Assembly: GCF_003205575.1 (NCBI RefSeq)
Contig: NZ_PYBW01000052.1
Span: 436 to 42,124 of the forward strand
Length of the DNA: 41,689 bases
Origin: Streptomyces tateyamensis
GTDB taxonomy: Bacteria > Actinomycetota > Actinomycetes > Streptomycetales > Streptomycetaceae
Reading direction: 5' to 3'
In this document: one piece after another, positions 1 through 8,145 of the stretch
How positions within the stretch are numbered: the first letter of the stretch is position 1
How the letters are laid out: each line of letters opens with the position of its first letter
The notes under the pieces: generated by a model
The model's input: only the letters and a program-made list of their open reading frames with translations
Databases searched by the model: none
What the model was told of the DNA's origin: nothing
Made by a program: the position numbers and the translations under genes

Positions 1-670
1 CCTGCTCGTCGTCGCGCACCGAGCCTGGGCACAGCGCGTTCACCCGGACCCCGAACGGCGCGAGGTCGAGCGCGGCCGCCTTGGTCAGGCCGACCAGGGC
101 GTGCTTGGCCGTGACGTACCCCGCGAAGTGCCGGTAGCCGACCAGCCCTGCGGTGGAGGCGACGTTGATGATGCTGCCGGAGCGACGGTGGGTCATCGCG
201 GCGCCCGCCGCGCGGATCATCCGCCAGGCGCCGGTCACGTCCACGTCCAGCATCAGCTGCCACTCCTCGGCGCCGATCTCGTACACGGTCCGGCCCGAGG
301 GCGCGGCGATGCCGGCGTTGTTGAGCAGTACGTCGATCCGGCCGAACCGGTCCAGCGCGGCGTCCACCACCTGCTGCACCTCGGCCGCCGCGCGCACGTC
401 GGCGGGCTCGACCAGCACGCTGGCGCCCCCGCCGGCCTCGGTGCACAGCTGCGCGGTATACGCCAACTGGTCCAGGCTGCCCAGCGGGTAGGGTACGCCG
501 GGCAGGTCGTGGCCGATGTCGGTGAGCACCAGGTCGGCGCCGGCCCGGGCGTAGGCGAGGGCGCAGGCCCGGCCGATGCCGCGGGCGGCGCCGGTCACCA
601 CGGCGGTCCGACCAGCCAGTGCCGCAGTGGCCGCGGAAGGGGCGGCCCCGGGCCGGGGCAGGGCGATCAT
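1..670 (-). CDS. SDR family oxidoreductase with mycofactocin-type insertion (3' end cut by window)
   Basis: The gene starts at the ATG complementary to 668-670 and runs off the left edge, so the C-terminus is missing. Visible are the Rossmann motif TGAARGIG, the NNAG motif, a catalytic Ser in INVAS, and YVTAK (YxxxK), so an NAD(P)-dependent dehydrogenase is well supported. After strand 2 there is an extra segment, LPGVPYPLGSLDQLAYTAQL. It resembles the insertion of the SDR subgroup whose NAD stays bound and is recycled with mycofactocin. Its ATG overlaps the TGA of the upstream thioesterase gene (ATGA), so the two are translationally coupled and probably belong to one biosynthetic operon. The substrate is not predictable from sequence. 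Confidence 0.9.
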   Translation of the reverse strand, partial: MIALPRPGAAPSAATAALAGRTAVVTGAARGIGRACALAYARAGADLVLTDIGHDLPGVPYPLGSLDQLAYTAQLCTEAGGGASVLVEPADVRAAAEVQQVVDAALDRFGRIDVLLNNAGIAAPSGRTVYEIGAEEWQLMLDVDVTGAWRMIRAAGAAMTHRRSGSIINVASTAGLVGYRHFAGYVTAKHALVGLTKAAALDLAPFGVRVNALCPGSVRDDEQ

Positions 671-1392
671 CGGCGCACCTGCACGGTAGTCCGCTCGGCG
701 GCCAGCTCGGTCTCCAGCAGCCGGACCAGCTCCGCGGCTGAGTCGGTCAGGTACATGTGCCCGCCCGGCAGTTCGACGTGCCGGTACCCGGCGGCGGTGG
801 CCGCCGCCCATTCGCCGGCCTGTTCGCGGGAGACCAACTGGTCCTGGTCGCCGCGGACCGAGACGATCGGTACCGCCAGCGGCTTGTCCTCGGGGCCCAG
901 GTAGCTCTCGTGCATCTCCACATCGGCGCGCAGCGTGGGCAGCAGCACCTCGCGCAGGTCCGGGTGCTCCAGCGCCGGGTGGGCGTAACCGGCCAGTTCG
1001 GTGACCTGGGCCAGGAAGGCCTGGTCCGACAGGCCGGTGGCCCGGATCCCACGCTGCGTCCAGGGCCCGGGGGAGCCGGAGACGAAGAGCTTGAGCAACT
1101 GCGGACCGGCCGCCCCGGTGAGCCGGTGCGCGGTCTCGTAGGCGAGCACCGCGCCCAGGCTGTGGCCGAACAGCGCCACCTGCGGGTAGCCGGCCAGTTG
1201 GTCGAGCAGCGCGGGCAGCAGGTCGTCCACCGCGTTGGCCACGTCGGTGAACAGCGGCTCGGCGAAACGCTCCTCACGGCCCGGCAGTTGCACGGGCACG
1301 AGTAGCAGTTGCTCGCTGCCGTACTCCTGGCAGCGCCGGTACACCGTGGCGCCGGCCCCCGCGAACGGGAAGCAGATGACGGGGATCTGCAT
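667..1392 (-). CDS. Type II thioesterase (alpha/beta hydrolase)
   Basis: This 241-residue protein has the usual length and layout of a TEII: the N-terminal CFPFAGAG segment, the nucleophile Ser78 in GHSLG, and the late catalytic His in GGHMYL. Such enzymes remove wrong acyl groups from carrier proteins of PKS/NRPS assembly lines. The ATG at 1392 is chosen because AGGAGTGAC lies just upstream; an open frame continues to 1488 but has no better ribosome site. The stop overlaps the SDR start. No carrier protein or synthase lies within the window, so the assembly line, if present, must be to the left. The roughly 290 bp upstream (1393-1685) hold no gene I can support. Confidence 0.88.
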   Translation of the reverse strand: MQIPVICFPFAGAGATVYRRCQEYGSEQLLLVPVQLPGREERFAEPLFTDVANAVDDLLPALLDQLAGYPQVALFGHSLGAVLAYETAHRLTGAAGPQLLKLFVSGSPGPWTQRGIRATGLSDQAFLAQVTELAGYAHPALEHPDLREVLLPTLRADVEMHESYLGPEDKPLAVPIVSVRGDQDQLVSREQAGEWAAATAAGYRHVELPGGHMYLTDSAAELVRLLETELAAERTTVQVRR

Positions 1393-1685
1393 GTCACTCC
1401 TCCGAATCCGTGGCGACCCGGGCCTGTTCGACGGGGGGCGCACGGTGTCGGCCGCGGGTGCCTTGCGGCGTGCGCGGCCGGTTCCCAACAGCTGTCGCTC
1501 ACAGGGAATTGGAGAGTGCTGGGAAACGGATGGGAGAGCGGGGCAGGCGCGGCGGCCCGGCCGGGAGATCCCCGGCGGGGCCGCCGGTGTCGGGTGGGGA
1601 GGGCCCCAGGTGCTCGGGGCGCGGCTCCAGGGACAGCGCGACGTGTCGGTCCGTCAGGTGGAGGACGGTATCGCGGGTGGGCGCC

Positions 1686-2399
1686 TCACACGTCGGTGTC
1701 GTCCGCCGGATTCCAGACCGCGAGGCCCTCCAGGGCACGGGCGTGGTAGTACCGGTCCGTCATCGGGGAGTCCAGCAGGTCGCAGGCGCAGGCGGAGAGG
1801 GCGGGGTGCTGGTCGGCGAGGCGCGGGTCCTCGGCGAGCGGGACGGCGCAGACCAGCGCGGCCTGGCGGACCTCGGGATCCGGGTCGTGCAGGAACGGGG
1901 CGACCGCCGCGTACAGGAGCGGGCGCAGCGCGCGTACGGCGTCGCGCTCGGGGTGCAGGTAGCCGTGCATGCGGTCGAAGTCGGCGTTCCAGTCGTTGGC
2001 GTCGTAGGCCAGGAAGCCGAGCCAGTCCAGCAGGGCGGCGCGCAGCGGGCGGGGCCGCTGGGTGCGCTGGTGGCGCTGGTACAGCTCGTAGGTGCCGACC
2101 GTGGCGGTGCGCGGGTCGGGCAGGATCGCCGCGACGTACTGGGCCACGTAGACCGCGGGCGGGTAGATGCTGTTCTGGTGCCGGACCGGCTCCAGGTCGT
2201 GGTCGAGCGCCCGCTGCTGGACCGCCGGGTCCGGATCGAGCAGGGCGGCCAGCGCGGTGGGCACGGACCGCACGTCGCCGCGAGCCATGTAGAGGTTCGG
2301 GTCGCCCCAGTCCGTGTCACGGAGCAGGGCGTCGGGTTCGGGCAGGCTCTCGGGTATGGGGTAGGGCGGGGAGCCCGCTGGATGATTGCCGATGGTCAC
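1686..2399 (-). CDS. HEAT-repeat-like protein, function unknown
   Basis: The product has 237 residues, is cytoplasmic, and has no signal peptide. Repeated alpha-helical units such as LLDPDPAVQQRALDHDLEPV (about residues 52-75) and FLHDPDPEVRQAALVCAVPL (about 165-185) match the DPxxxVRxxAL pattern of HEAT/PBS-lyase-type repeats. This fold makes protein-protein contacts. Such proteins are common and mostly uncharacterised in streptomycetes. It lies alone between the thioesterase and the Gfo/Idh gene, in the same direction. The gap to the latter is 77 bp, so cotranscription is possible, but no shared function is evident. Confidence 0.75.
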   Translation of the reverse strand: MTIGNHPAGSPPYPIPESLPEPDALLRDTDWGDPNLYMARGDVRSVPTALAALLDPDPAVQQRALDHDLEPVRHQNSIYPPAVYVAQYVAAILPDPRTATVGTYELYQRHQRTQRPRPLRAALLDWLGFLAYDANDWNADFDRMHGYLHPERDAVRALRPLLYAAVAPFLHDPDPEVRQAALVCAVPLAEDPRLADQHPALSACACDLLDSPMTDRYYHARALEGLAVWNPADDTDV

Positions 2400-2476
2400 G
2401 AAGCTAGGCTATGCCGCCGTCGGCCCCCGGTCACCCCCGGACGGGGCGTCAGAAGTTGCCAGTCGGCGCCGGTTGC

Positions 2477-3379
2477 TCAGTGCCCGGCGGTGCTGACGGT
2501 GCGTCCGGTGGCCAGCGCCTGCTCGGCCGCGGCCAGCAGGCGCACCACGTGGAGGCCGAACTCCAGGTCGCAGGGTGTGCGGCGGCCCGGTTCCCGGGCG
2601 CCGGCCAGCAGCGCGTCGATCGCCCGGCCGAAGGCGGGCACCGGGTCGCCGCCGGGGCTGGGCAGGCTGGTGCTGCGCGGCCCGTCGTGCAGGTCGACCG
2701 CGAGGGTGGCCAGCTCGACCGGCGCGCTCAGGCTCAGCTCGGCGGTGCTGCTGGTGCCGCCGGTGTGCTGGAAGTCGAGCCGCACCGTCTCGTGCTCGCC
2801 GAGCTCGGCCGAGACCTGCTCGACCTCCCCGAGCGTCGGCAGCAGCACCGAGAGCGCGTGCGGACCGAGGTCCCAGAGCGCGCCCTTGGTCCGCCGCCAG
2901 GGCGAGGCGTACGGGCTGTCCCCGCTGGTGAAGACGGAGCCGAGCCAGCGCACCCGCCCGGTGGTCCACCCGGCGCCGGTCTGGGCGGTGACCCAGTCGG
3001 CGCGCTCGGGGTCGAAGCGCAGGGTGAAGAAGACCTGGCCGGCCACCCCGTGCTCGCGCGCCGCGGCCAGCACGGCCGCCGCCTGGGCGACCTCGGTGGC
3101 CACCGGCTTGTCCAGCAGCAGGTGGCATCCGGCCCGCGCGGCCCGCACCGCGAGCTCGGCCTGCACCTCGGGCGGCAGCGCCACCGACACCGCGTCCACG
3201 GCGCCGAGCAGCTCGTCGAGGTCCTCGAAGGCGGCGGTCTGCTGAGCCGCCGCCAGCTCGGCGGCCGCCGCGGGGCGCCGGCCCCAGACGCCGGTGAACT
3301 CCACCTCGGGGTGCGCCGCGAGGGCGGGAGCGTGGACGCGCTGCGCCCAGGGGCCGGTGCCGAGCAGTCCGATACGCAT
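2477..3379 (-). CDS. Gfo/Idh/MocA family oxidoreductase
   Basis: The product has 300 residues. The N-terminal NAD(P)-binding fold begins MRIGLLGTGPWAQ (GxGxxA type) and continues to the LLLDKPVA segment, which matches the EKP-like motif carrying the catalytic Lys in this family. The C-terminal half is the alpha/beta substrate domain. Members oxidise sugars, inositols or their derivatives. It lies downstream of the ROK repressor on the same strand and opposite a sugar ABC importer, so it probably acts on the sugar imported by 4945-8134 or its product. Two inverted repeats (3437-3469 and 3478-3499) separate it from the ROK gene. The ribosome site is weak, but the ATG at 3379 fits the start of the fold exactly. 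Confidence 0.88.
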   Translation of the reverse strand: MRIGLLGTGPWAQRVHAPALAAHPEVEFTGVWGRRPAAAAELAAAQQTAAFEDLDELLGAVDAVSVALPPEVQAELAVRAARAGCHLLLDKPVATEVAQAAAVLAAAREHGVAGQVFFTLRFDPERADWVTAQTGAGWTTGRVRWLGSVFTSGDSPYASPWRRTKGALWDLGPHALSVLLPTLGEVEQVSAELGEHETVRLDFQHTGGTSSTAELSLSAPVELATLAVDLHDGPRSTSLPSPGGDPVPAFGRAIDALLAGAREPGRRTPCDLEFGLHVVRLLAAAEQALATGRTVSTAGH

Positions 3380-3436
3380 GCGGGCAGCTTGTCATACCAG
3401 GCGGGTGGTGACGACGCAGGGTGGTGACAGGAGGGT

Positions 3437-3469
3437 GCGGTACGGCAGCCGGTGAGCGGTGCGTACCGC
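3437..3469. repeat. Inverted repeat, 8-bp arms GCGGTACG / CGTACCGC
   Basis: Perfect 8-bp arms are separated by 17 bp, about 60 bp upstream of the Gfo/Idh start and just past the ROK terminator. It could be an operator for the Gfo/Idh gene or a second transcript hairpin. The sequence alone does not decide. Confidence 0.5.
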
Positions 3470-3477
3470 GGAGCTGA

Positions 3478-3499
3478 CGGCCCGTGGACCGACGGGCCG
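3478..3499 (-). terminator. Hairpin directly after the ROK gene
   Basis: A perfect 8-bp GC stem (CGGCCCGT / ACGGGCCG) with a 6-nt loop begins immediately after the ROK stop codon on the minus strand. There is no T-tract, as usual in streptomycetes. It probably ends or attenuates the ROK transcript before the Gfo/Idh gene. Confidence 0.6.
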
Positions 3500-3500
3500 C

Positions 3501-4778
3501 TCAGGCGCCGCCCGCCATCACCGCCGTCGGGTCCTGGTAGACCGCGTCCAGGGCCAGCAGCGCCGCGCCGCGCGCGGTGCCGGTCAGGCCGAGCTGGGAG
3601 AGCACGATCTCGCCGCCGCCCGCGTCCGGGGCCATCGTCAGCTCGTGCACCTGACGGGTCACCTGCTCGATCAGGTACTCCCCGAAGAAGGCGAAGTGGC
3701 CGCCGAGCACCAGCAGTCGGGGGTTGAGGATGTCCGCGAGCAGGGCCAGCCCCGGGGCCAGATGTGCGGCGATCCGGTCCAGCGCGGCGAGGGTGCGCGG
3801 GTCGCCGGCGCCGGCCCGCTCGCGCAGCACGGCCAGCCGCTGCCCCAGGTCGGTCATCGGGTCGAAGACCGGATCGCCCGGGTCGGCGGCGTAGCGCAGC
3901 AGGGCGTCCCGGCCCACCGTGGTCTCCCAGCAGCCGCGCCGCCCGCAGGCGCACGGCTCGTCCGAGGGGACCAGCCGAAGGTGGCCCACCTCGCCCGCGT
4001 ACCCGCCGGTGCCGCGCACCAGGTGGCCGCCCGCGATGATCCCGACGCCGACACCGGTCTGGCCGCTGACGAAGACCAGGTCGCGCACGTTGTCGGCGGA
4101 GGCGAGCACGTACTCGGCCAGCGCTCCCAGCTTGGCGTCGTTCTCCAGGTGCAGCTCCGGCGTGCCGGGCCCGAGCCGGCGGCGCAGCTCGGTGAGCGCG
4201 CGGACCTCGTGCCAGCCGATGTTGGAGGCGTACTTGACCACGCCGGCTGCCATGTCCACCGCGCCCGGAGTGGCCAGGGTCAGCCCGACCACCCGCCCGC
4301 CGCCCGCCCGGACCGCGTCGGTGCCCTGCTCGGCCAGCCTGGCGACCACGTCCAGCACCGCCCCGGGGGTCAGCGCCCGCACGTCCAGCGGCACGCTGTG
4401 CTCGAAGGCCACCTCGCCGCGCAGGTTGAGCGCGAGCACGCTGACGTAGTCCACGTTGACCTCGGCGCCCAGGCCGTGCACCTGGCGCCCGTCCACCTCG
4501 ACGGCCTGGCCCGGGCGGCCGACCGCCCCGCGGTCGCGCTCGGCGGCGCCCTCGCGGACCAGCCCGCCCTCCAGCAGTTCGGCGGTCAGGTGCGAGACGG
4601 TCGCCTTGGGCAGGCCGGTCTCCTCGGCGATCCGGGCCCGGGAGCGCGGGCCCTCGTCGCGCAGCAGCCGCAGCACCAGGCTCAGGTTGGCCCGTCTGGA
4701 GGCGGACCGGTCACGGGCGACGGCGGGTCGTGCCATGGCCAGATCGCGTACGCCCGTGCCCTGTAGCGCCTGCTTCAC
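3501..4778 (-). CDS. ROK-family transcriptional repressor (NagC/XylR type)
   Basis: The product has 425 residues. An N-terminal winged helix (about 30-90: LSLVLRLLRDEGPRSRARIA, then GLPKATVSHL) is followed by an ROK sugar-kinase-like domain with LATPGAVD, the phosphate-binding-like GQTGVGVGIIAGG and the zinc/ROK signature CACGRRGCWE. Such regulators bind DNA until a sugar or sugar phosphate releases them. The gene diverges from the importer operon at 4945, and the 166-bp gap contains a XylR-like inverted repeat over a likely promoter. It is therefore the probable repressor of locus 1 and possibly of itself. The start at 4778 is the ATG giving a full DNA-binding domain; a second ATG 14 codons in is possible. 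Confidence 0.93.
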   Translation of the reverse strand: MKQALQGTGVRDLAMARPAVARDRSASRRANLSLVLRLLRDEGPRSRARIAEETGLPKATVSHLTAELLEGGLVREGAAERDRGAVGRPGQAVEVDGRQVHGLGAEVNVDYVSVLALNLRGEVAFEHSVPLDVRALTPGAVLDVVARLAEQGTDAVRAGGGRVVGLTLATPGAVDMAAGVVKYASNIGWHEVRALTELRRRLGPGTPELHLENDAKLGALAEYVLASADNVRDLVFVSGQTGVGVGIIAGGHLVRGTGGYAGEVGHLRLVPSDEPCACGRRGCWETTVGRDALLRYAADPGDPVFDPMTDLGQRLAVLRERAGAGDPRTLAALDRIAAHLAPGLALLADILNPRLLVLGGHFAFFGEYLIEQVTRQVHELTMAPDAGGGEIVLSQLGLTGTARGAALLALDAVYQDPTAVMAGGA

Positions 4779-4813
4779 CGACGGCTCCTCTCAAGCTGTT
4801 GCGGACCAGCCTA

Positions 4814-4853
4814 TTGACTTGGCCGATGTTAGTTCAAACAATAGCCGAACGAA
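4814..4853 (+). promoter_or_regulatory. Promoter with overlapping ROK-type operator
   Basis: TTGACT (4814-4819) and AACAAT (4837-4842), spaced by 17 bp, form a plausible sigma-70-type promoter for the importer operon. An inverted repeat TTAGTTC (4829-4835) / GAACGAA (4847-4853), with one mismatch and an 11-bp spacer, covers the -10 element. From memory, the Bacillus XylR operator has the same half-site sequence class (TTAGTTT...AAACTAA) and the same 7-11-7 spacing. This AT-rich patch stands out from the GC-rich surroundings. Binding here would block RNA polymerase, fitting repression by the adjacent ROK protein. Confidence 0.65.
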
Positions 4854-4944
4854 TTCAGACTTGCTCGGTCCTGATCGATACTGCTTCGTCCATGCCAATA
4901 CCGCGCAGGTTCTCGCATCCCCTCTGGCTCCCCAGGAGACGCAC

Positions 4945-6264
4945 GTGAAGGCAAGATCCCACTCCCTGGCCGCCGCACTCGCGGTGCTCACCGCCGCCGC
5001 CGTGGTCACCGGCTGCTCCTCCGGCAGCTCTGGCACCAGCGACTCGGCCGGCGCCTCCGGCGGCGTGGTGAAGCTCGACTTCTGGGGCTGGGCACCGGGC
5101 TACGACCAGTCGGTGGCGCTGTTCAACCAGACCCACCCGAACATCCAGGTGACCTTCGACAAGACCGCCTCCGGCGGCAAGGGCGGCTACACCAAGATGC
5201 TCACCGCCGCCAAGGCGGGCAACGCGCCCTGCCTGGCCCAGGTCGGCTACGAGACGCTGCCCAGCTTCGCCGCCGCCGGCGCGCTGACCGACGTGACCAA
5301 GTACGCGGGTGACGCCAAGTCCCAGTTCGCGGACTGGACCTGGAAGCAGGTCACGATCAGCGGCCAGACCTACGGCATCCCGGTGGACACCGCCCCGATG
5401 GCGCTGATGTACCGCAAGGACCTGTTCGCCAAGTACGGCATCGACAAGCCCCCGGTCACCTGGGACGAGTACGCGGCCGACGCGGCCAAGGTGCACGCCG
5501 CCGACCCCACCGTCTACCTGGGCGACTTCGGCAACGACTCCTACAACTACGCGGGCCTGGCCTGGCAGGCGGGCGCAGGCTGGTTCGGCACCAGCGGAGA
5601 CCAGTGGCAGGTGACCCTGAACAGCGCGGCCAACCAGAAGGTGGCCGGCTACTGGCAGGGCCTGCTGGACAAGAAGCTGCTGAAGACCGACCCGAGCTAC
5701 GCCCCCTCGCTCTACGCCGACATGGGCAGCGGCAAGGTGCTCTCCGACGTCAACGCGGTCTGGGACGCGCCGATCATCGCCAGCAGCGTGAAGGACGGCG
5801 CCGGCCAGTGGGCGGTCGCCCCGATGCCGGTCTGGGACGCGGCCAACCCGGCCTACGGCAACGACGGCGGCTCGGCCACCGCGGTGCTCAAGGGCTGCGG
5901 CCACGCCAAGGAGGCCACCGAGTTCGCCACCTGGATGAGCACCAACGCGGACAGCGTGAGCAACCTGATCAAGGTCACCGGCATCTACCCGGCCGCCACC
6001 TCCGGCCTGGGCAACCCCGCGCTCGCCGCACCGGACACGTTCTACGGCGGCCAAACCATCTTCGACGTCTTCAAGGCCGAGACCCCGCACATCAGCACCG
6101 ACTGGACCTGGGGCCCGACCATGACCCAGACCGCCACCGACGTGGGCGACGGCCTCGGCCAGGCCGGAACCGGCGGCACCACCGTGCCGAACATGCTCGG
6201 CGCGGTGCAGGGCAAGACGGTGGCCGCGATGAAGCAGCAGGGGTTGAGCGTCGCGGGCGGCTGA
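4945..6264 (+). CDS. Sugar ABC transporter substrate-binding lipoprotein (locus 1)
   Basis: The product has 439 residues and starts at GTG 4945 behind CAGGAGA. The signal peptide ends in a lipobox VVTGC with Cys24 as the lipidated residue, so it is anchored outside the membrane. The mature part is a family 1 (MalE-like) solute-binding protein: KLDFWGWAPG, a cluster of aromatic residues, GIPVDTAPMALMYRKDLF and PPVTWDEY are typical of this class. It is the first gene of an operon with two permeases and two putative glycan-acting proteins, opposite the ROK repressor. The sugar bound is unknown. A hairpin whose loop is the stop codon follows directly. Confidence 0.95.
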   Translation: MKARSHSLAAALAVLTAAAVVTGCSSGSSGTSDSAGASGGVVKLDFWGWAPGYDQSVALFNQTHPNIQVTFDKTASGGKGGYTKMLTAAKAGNAPCLAQVGYETLPSFAAAGALTDVTKYAGDAKSQFADWTWKQVTISGQTYGIPVDTAPMALMYRKDLFAKYGIDKPPVTWDEYAADAAKVHAADPTVYLGDFGNDSYNYAGLAWQAGAGWFGTSGDQWQVTLNSAANQKVAGYWQGLLDKKLLKTDPSYAPSLYADMGSGKVLSDVNAVWDAPIIASSVKDGAGQWAVAPMPVWDAANPAYGNDGGSATAVLKGCGHAKEATEFATWMSTNADSVSNLIKVTGIYPAATSGLGNPALAAPDTFYGGQTIFDVFKAETPHISTDWTWGPTMTQTATDVGDGLGQAGTGGTTVPNMLGAVQGKTVAAMKQQGLSVAGG

Positions 6265-6298
6265 GCCGCCGTCACCTGACCAGTCACCAGTTCGGCGG
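6256..6298 (+). other. Overlapping intercistronic hairpins after the binding-protein gene
   Basis: GGCGGC (6256-6261) pairs with GCCGCC (6265-6270), with the TGA stop codon as the 3-nt loop. The overlapping CCGCCG (6266-6271) can instead pair with CGGCGG (6293-6298). The two structures exclude each other. Hairpins between the binding-protein and permease genes commonly stabilise the upstream message and lower permease expression. Confidence 0.5.
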
Positions 6299-6338
6299 GG
6301 CCGCAGGCCGGCTCCGCAGCACGGAAGGCAGCACCCCC

Positions 6339-7289
6339 ATGACCACCGCCCTGCACGAGCGAACCGCCGGCCCGGCCAGAGCCGCCGGCGCACGCCGCAC
6401 CGGCCGACGCCGCCGTCGCGGGCGGCCCGTGGCCCTGTTCCTGGCCCCGTTCCTGATCCCGTTCGCGGCCTTCTACCTGGCGCCGATCGGCTACACGCTC
6501 TACCAGAGCCTGTTCAGGATGCACCGCTCCGGGCTCGGGCTGACCGCCCCGACCCAGGTGTTCGTGGGGCTGGCCAACTACGCCACCGCGCTGGGCGACG
6601 CGGACTTCCGCGGCTCGCTGCTGCGGGTGCTGCTGATCGGCCTGGTCCAGGTGCCGCTGATGCTGCTGTTCGCGCTCGGCCTGGCCCTGCTGCTGGACGC
6701 GAAGTCCACTCTCTTCAAGCGGGTCTTCCGGCTGGCCTTCTTCCTGCCCTACGCGCTGCCCGGGGTGGTCGGCGCCATCATGTGGTCCTACCTGGTGGCG
6801 CCGGGCCTGAGCCCGATCACTACGGCGGCCCACCACCTGGGCCTGCACCTCAACCTGACCTCGGACGCGATGCTGGCGCCGACCATCGGCAACATGCTCA
6901 CCTGGGGCTGGACCGGCTACAACATGCTGATCATCTACTCGGCGCTGCAGGCCATCCCGGCCGAGCTGAGCGAGGCGGCCACCATGGACGGCTGCTCGGC
7001 CTGGGGCATCGCCTGGCGGATCAAGGTGCCGCTGGTGCGCCCGGCGCTGGTGCTCACCACCGTCTTCTCGATCATCGGCACCGCCCAGCTCTACAACGAG
7101 CCGGCCATCCTGCACAACGTCGCCCCGAACCTGTCCTCCACCTACACCCCCATCTACGCCGCCTACGACGCCGTGAACGCCGACAACTTCAACGCCGCCG
7201 CCACCGAATCGGTGATCCTGGCGCTGCTCGCCTTCGTCCTGTCCTTCGGCTTCCTCAAGCTGGTCCAGCGCAAGGGGGCCGCACTGTGA
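6339..7289 (+). CDS. Sugar ABC transporter permease, MalF-like (locus 1)
   Basis: The product has 316 residues. A basic N-terminus (RRTGRRRRRGR) precedes about six membrane segments, beginning with VALFLAPFLIPFAAFYLAPI. The cytoplasmic EAA loop reads EAATMDGCSAWGIAWRIKVP, the site that docks the ATPase. The start at ATG 6339 is chosen because it gives the usual N-terminus; GGAAGG lies about 10 nt upstream. The stop overlaps the GTG of the second permease (GTGA), showing translational coupling. No ATPase gene is present in the operon. Confidence 0.94.
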   Translation: MTTALHERTAGPARAAGARRTGRRRRRGRPVALFLAPFLIPFAAFYLAPIGYTLYQSLFRMHRSGLGLTAPTQVFVGLANYATALGDADFRGSLLRVLLIGLVQVPLMLLFALGLALLLDAKSTLFKRVFRLAFFLPYALPGVVGAIMWSYLVAPGLSPITTAAHHLGLHLNLTSDAMLAPTIGNMLTWGWTGYNMLIIYSALQAIPAELSEAATMDGCSAWGIAWRIKVPLVRPALVLTTVFSIIGTAQLYNEPAILHNVAPNLSSTYTPIYAAYDAVNADNFNAAATESVILALLAFVLSFGFLKLVQRKGAAL

Positions 7290-8134
7290 CCCGGTCGAAC
7301 CAGCTCTCCCGCTACCTGGTGCTGGCAGTCCTGCTGCTCGCCTCGGTCTACTTCCTGGCCCCCGTCTGGTGGCTGCTGGTCTCCAGCACCAAGACCAACA
7401 CCGACCTGTTCACCGGCAACGGCTTCTGGTTCGCCAAGTTCGCCCTGTTCGGCAACGTGCACCAGGTCTTCGTCCAGCAGGGCGGGATCTACTGGCAGTG
7501 GCTCGCCAACAGTGCGCTGTACGCCGTGGGCGGGGCAGCGGTCAGCACCCTGATCGCCGCGCTGGCCGGCTACGCCCTGGCCAAGTACTCGTTCCGCGGC
7601 CGGGAGTTCACCTTCAACTCGGTGCTCGCCGCGGTCCTGGTGCCGCAGCCGCTGCTGGCCGTGCCGCTCTACCTGATGTTCTCCGGGGTGCACCTGGTGA
7701 ACACCTACTGGGCGGTGCTGCTGCCCAGCATGGTCAGCCCGTTCGGCGTCTACCTGGCCCGGATCTACGCCGGCGCCTCGGTCCCGGACGAACTGCTGGA
7801 GGCCGGGCGGATCGACGGCGCCGGCGAGTTCCGGATCTTCGCCACCATCGCGCTGCGGATCATGTCGCCGGCCCTGGTGACCATCTTCCTCTTCCAGTTC
7901 GTGGCGATCTGGACCAACTACCTGCTGCCGGTGCTGATGCTGGCCAACGACCACCTGCAACCGGTCACCGTCGGCATCGTCGGCTGGCAGGCCCAGCGCG
8001 GGATCGGCCCGACCGCGGTGCCGTTCAACATCGTGATCACCGCCGCCGCGATCTCCGCGGTCCCGCTCGTCATCCTCTTCCTGTCCCTGCAACGCTTCTG
8101 GCGCTCCGGCCTGGTGGCCGGCAGCTCCAAGTGA
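7286..8134 (+). CDS. Sugar ABC transporter permease, MalG-like (locus 1)
   Basis: The product has 282 residues with about six membrane segments. The first is YLVLAVLLLASVYFLAPVWW, and the EAA loop is EAGRIDGAGEFRIFATIALR. It starts at GTG 7286, overlapping the TGA of the preceding permease by the GTGA arrangement, so the two partners are made together. It pairs with 6339-7289 to form the membrane channel of the importer. The next gene begins 11 nt after its stop. Confidence 0.94.
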   Translation: MTRSNQLSRYLVLAVLLLASVYFLAPVWWLLVSSTKTNTDLFTGNGFWFAKFALFGNVHQVFVQQGGIYWQWLANSALYAVGGAAVSTLIAALAGYALAKYSFRGREFTFNSVLAAVLVPQPLLAVPLYLMFSGVHLVNTYWAVLLPSMVSPFGVYLARIYAGASVPDELLEAGRIDGAGEFRIFATIALRIMSPALVTIFLFQFVAIWTNYLLPVLMLANDHLQPVTVGIVGWQAQRGIGPTAVPFNIVITAAAISAVPLVILFLSLQRFWRSGLVAGSSK

Positions 8135-8145
8135 GGAGCCCCCGG

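Noticed and set aside
1393..1685. A small gene or RNA between the thioesterase and the HEAT-repeat gene
   Set aside because: Short open frames on both strands have no family features or ribosome sites, and I see no stable conserved-looking hairpin.
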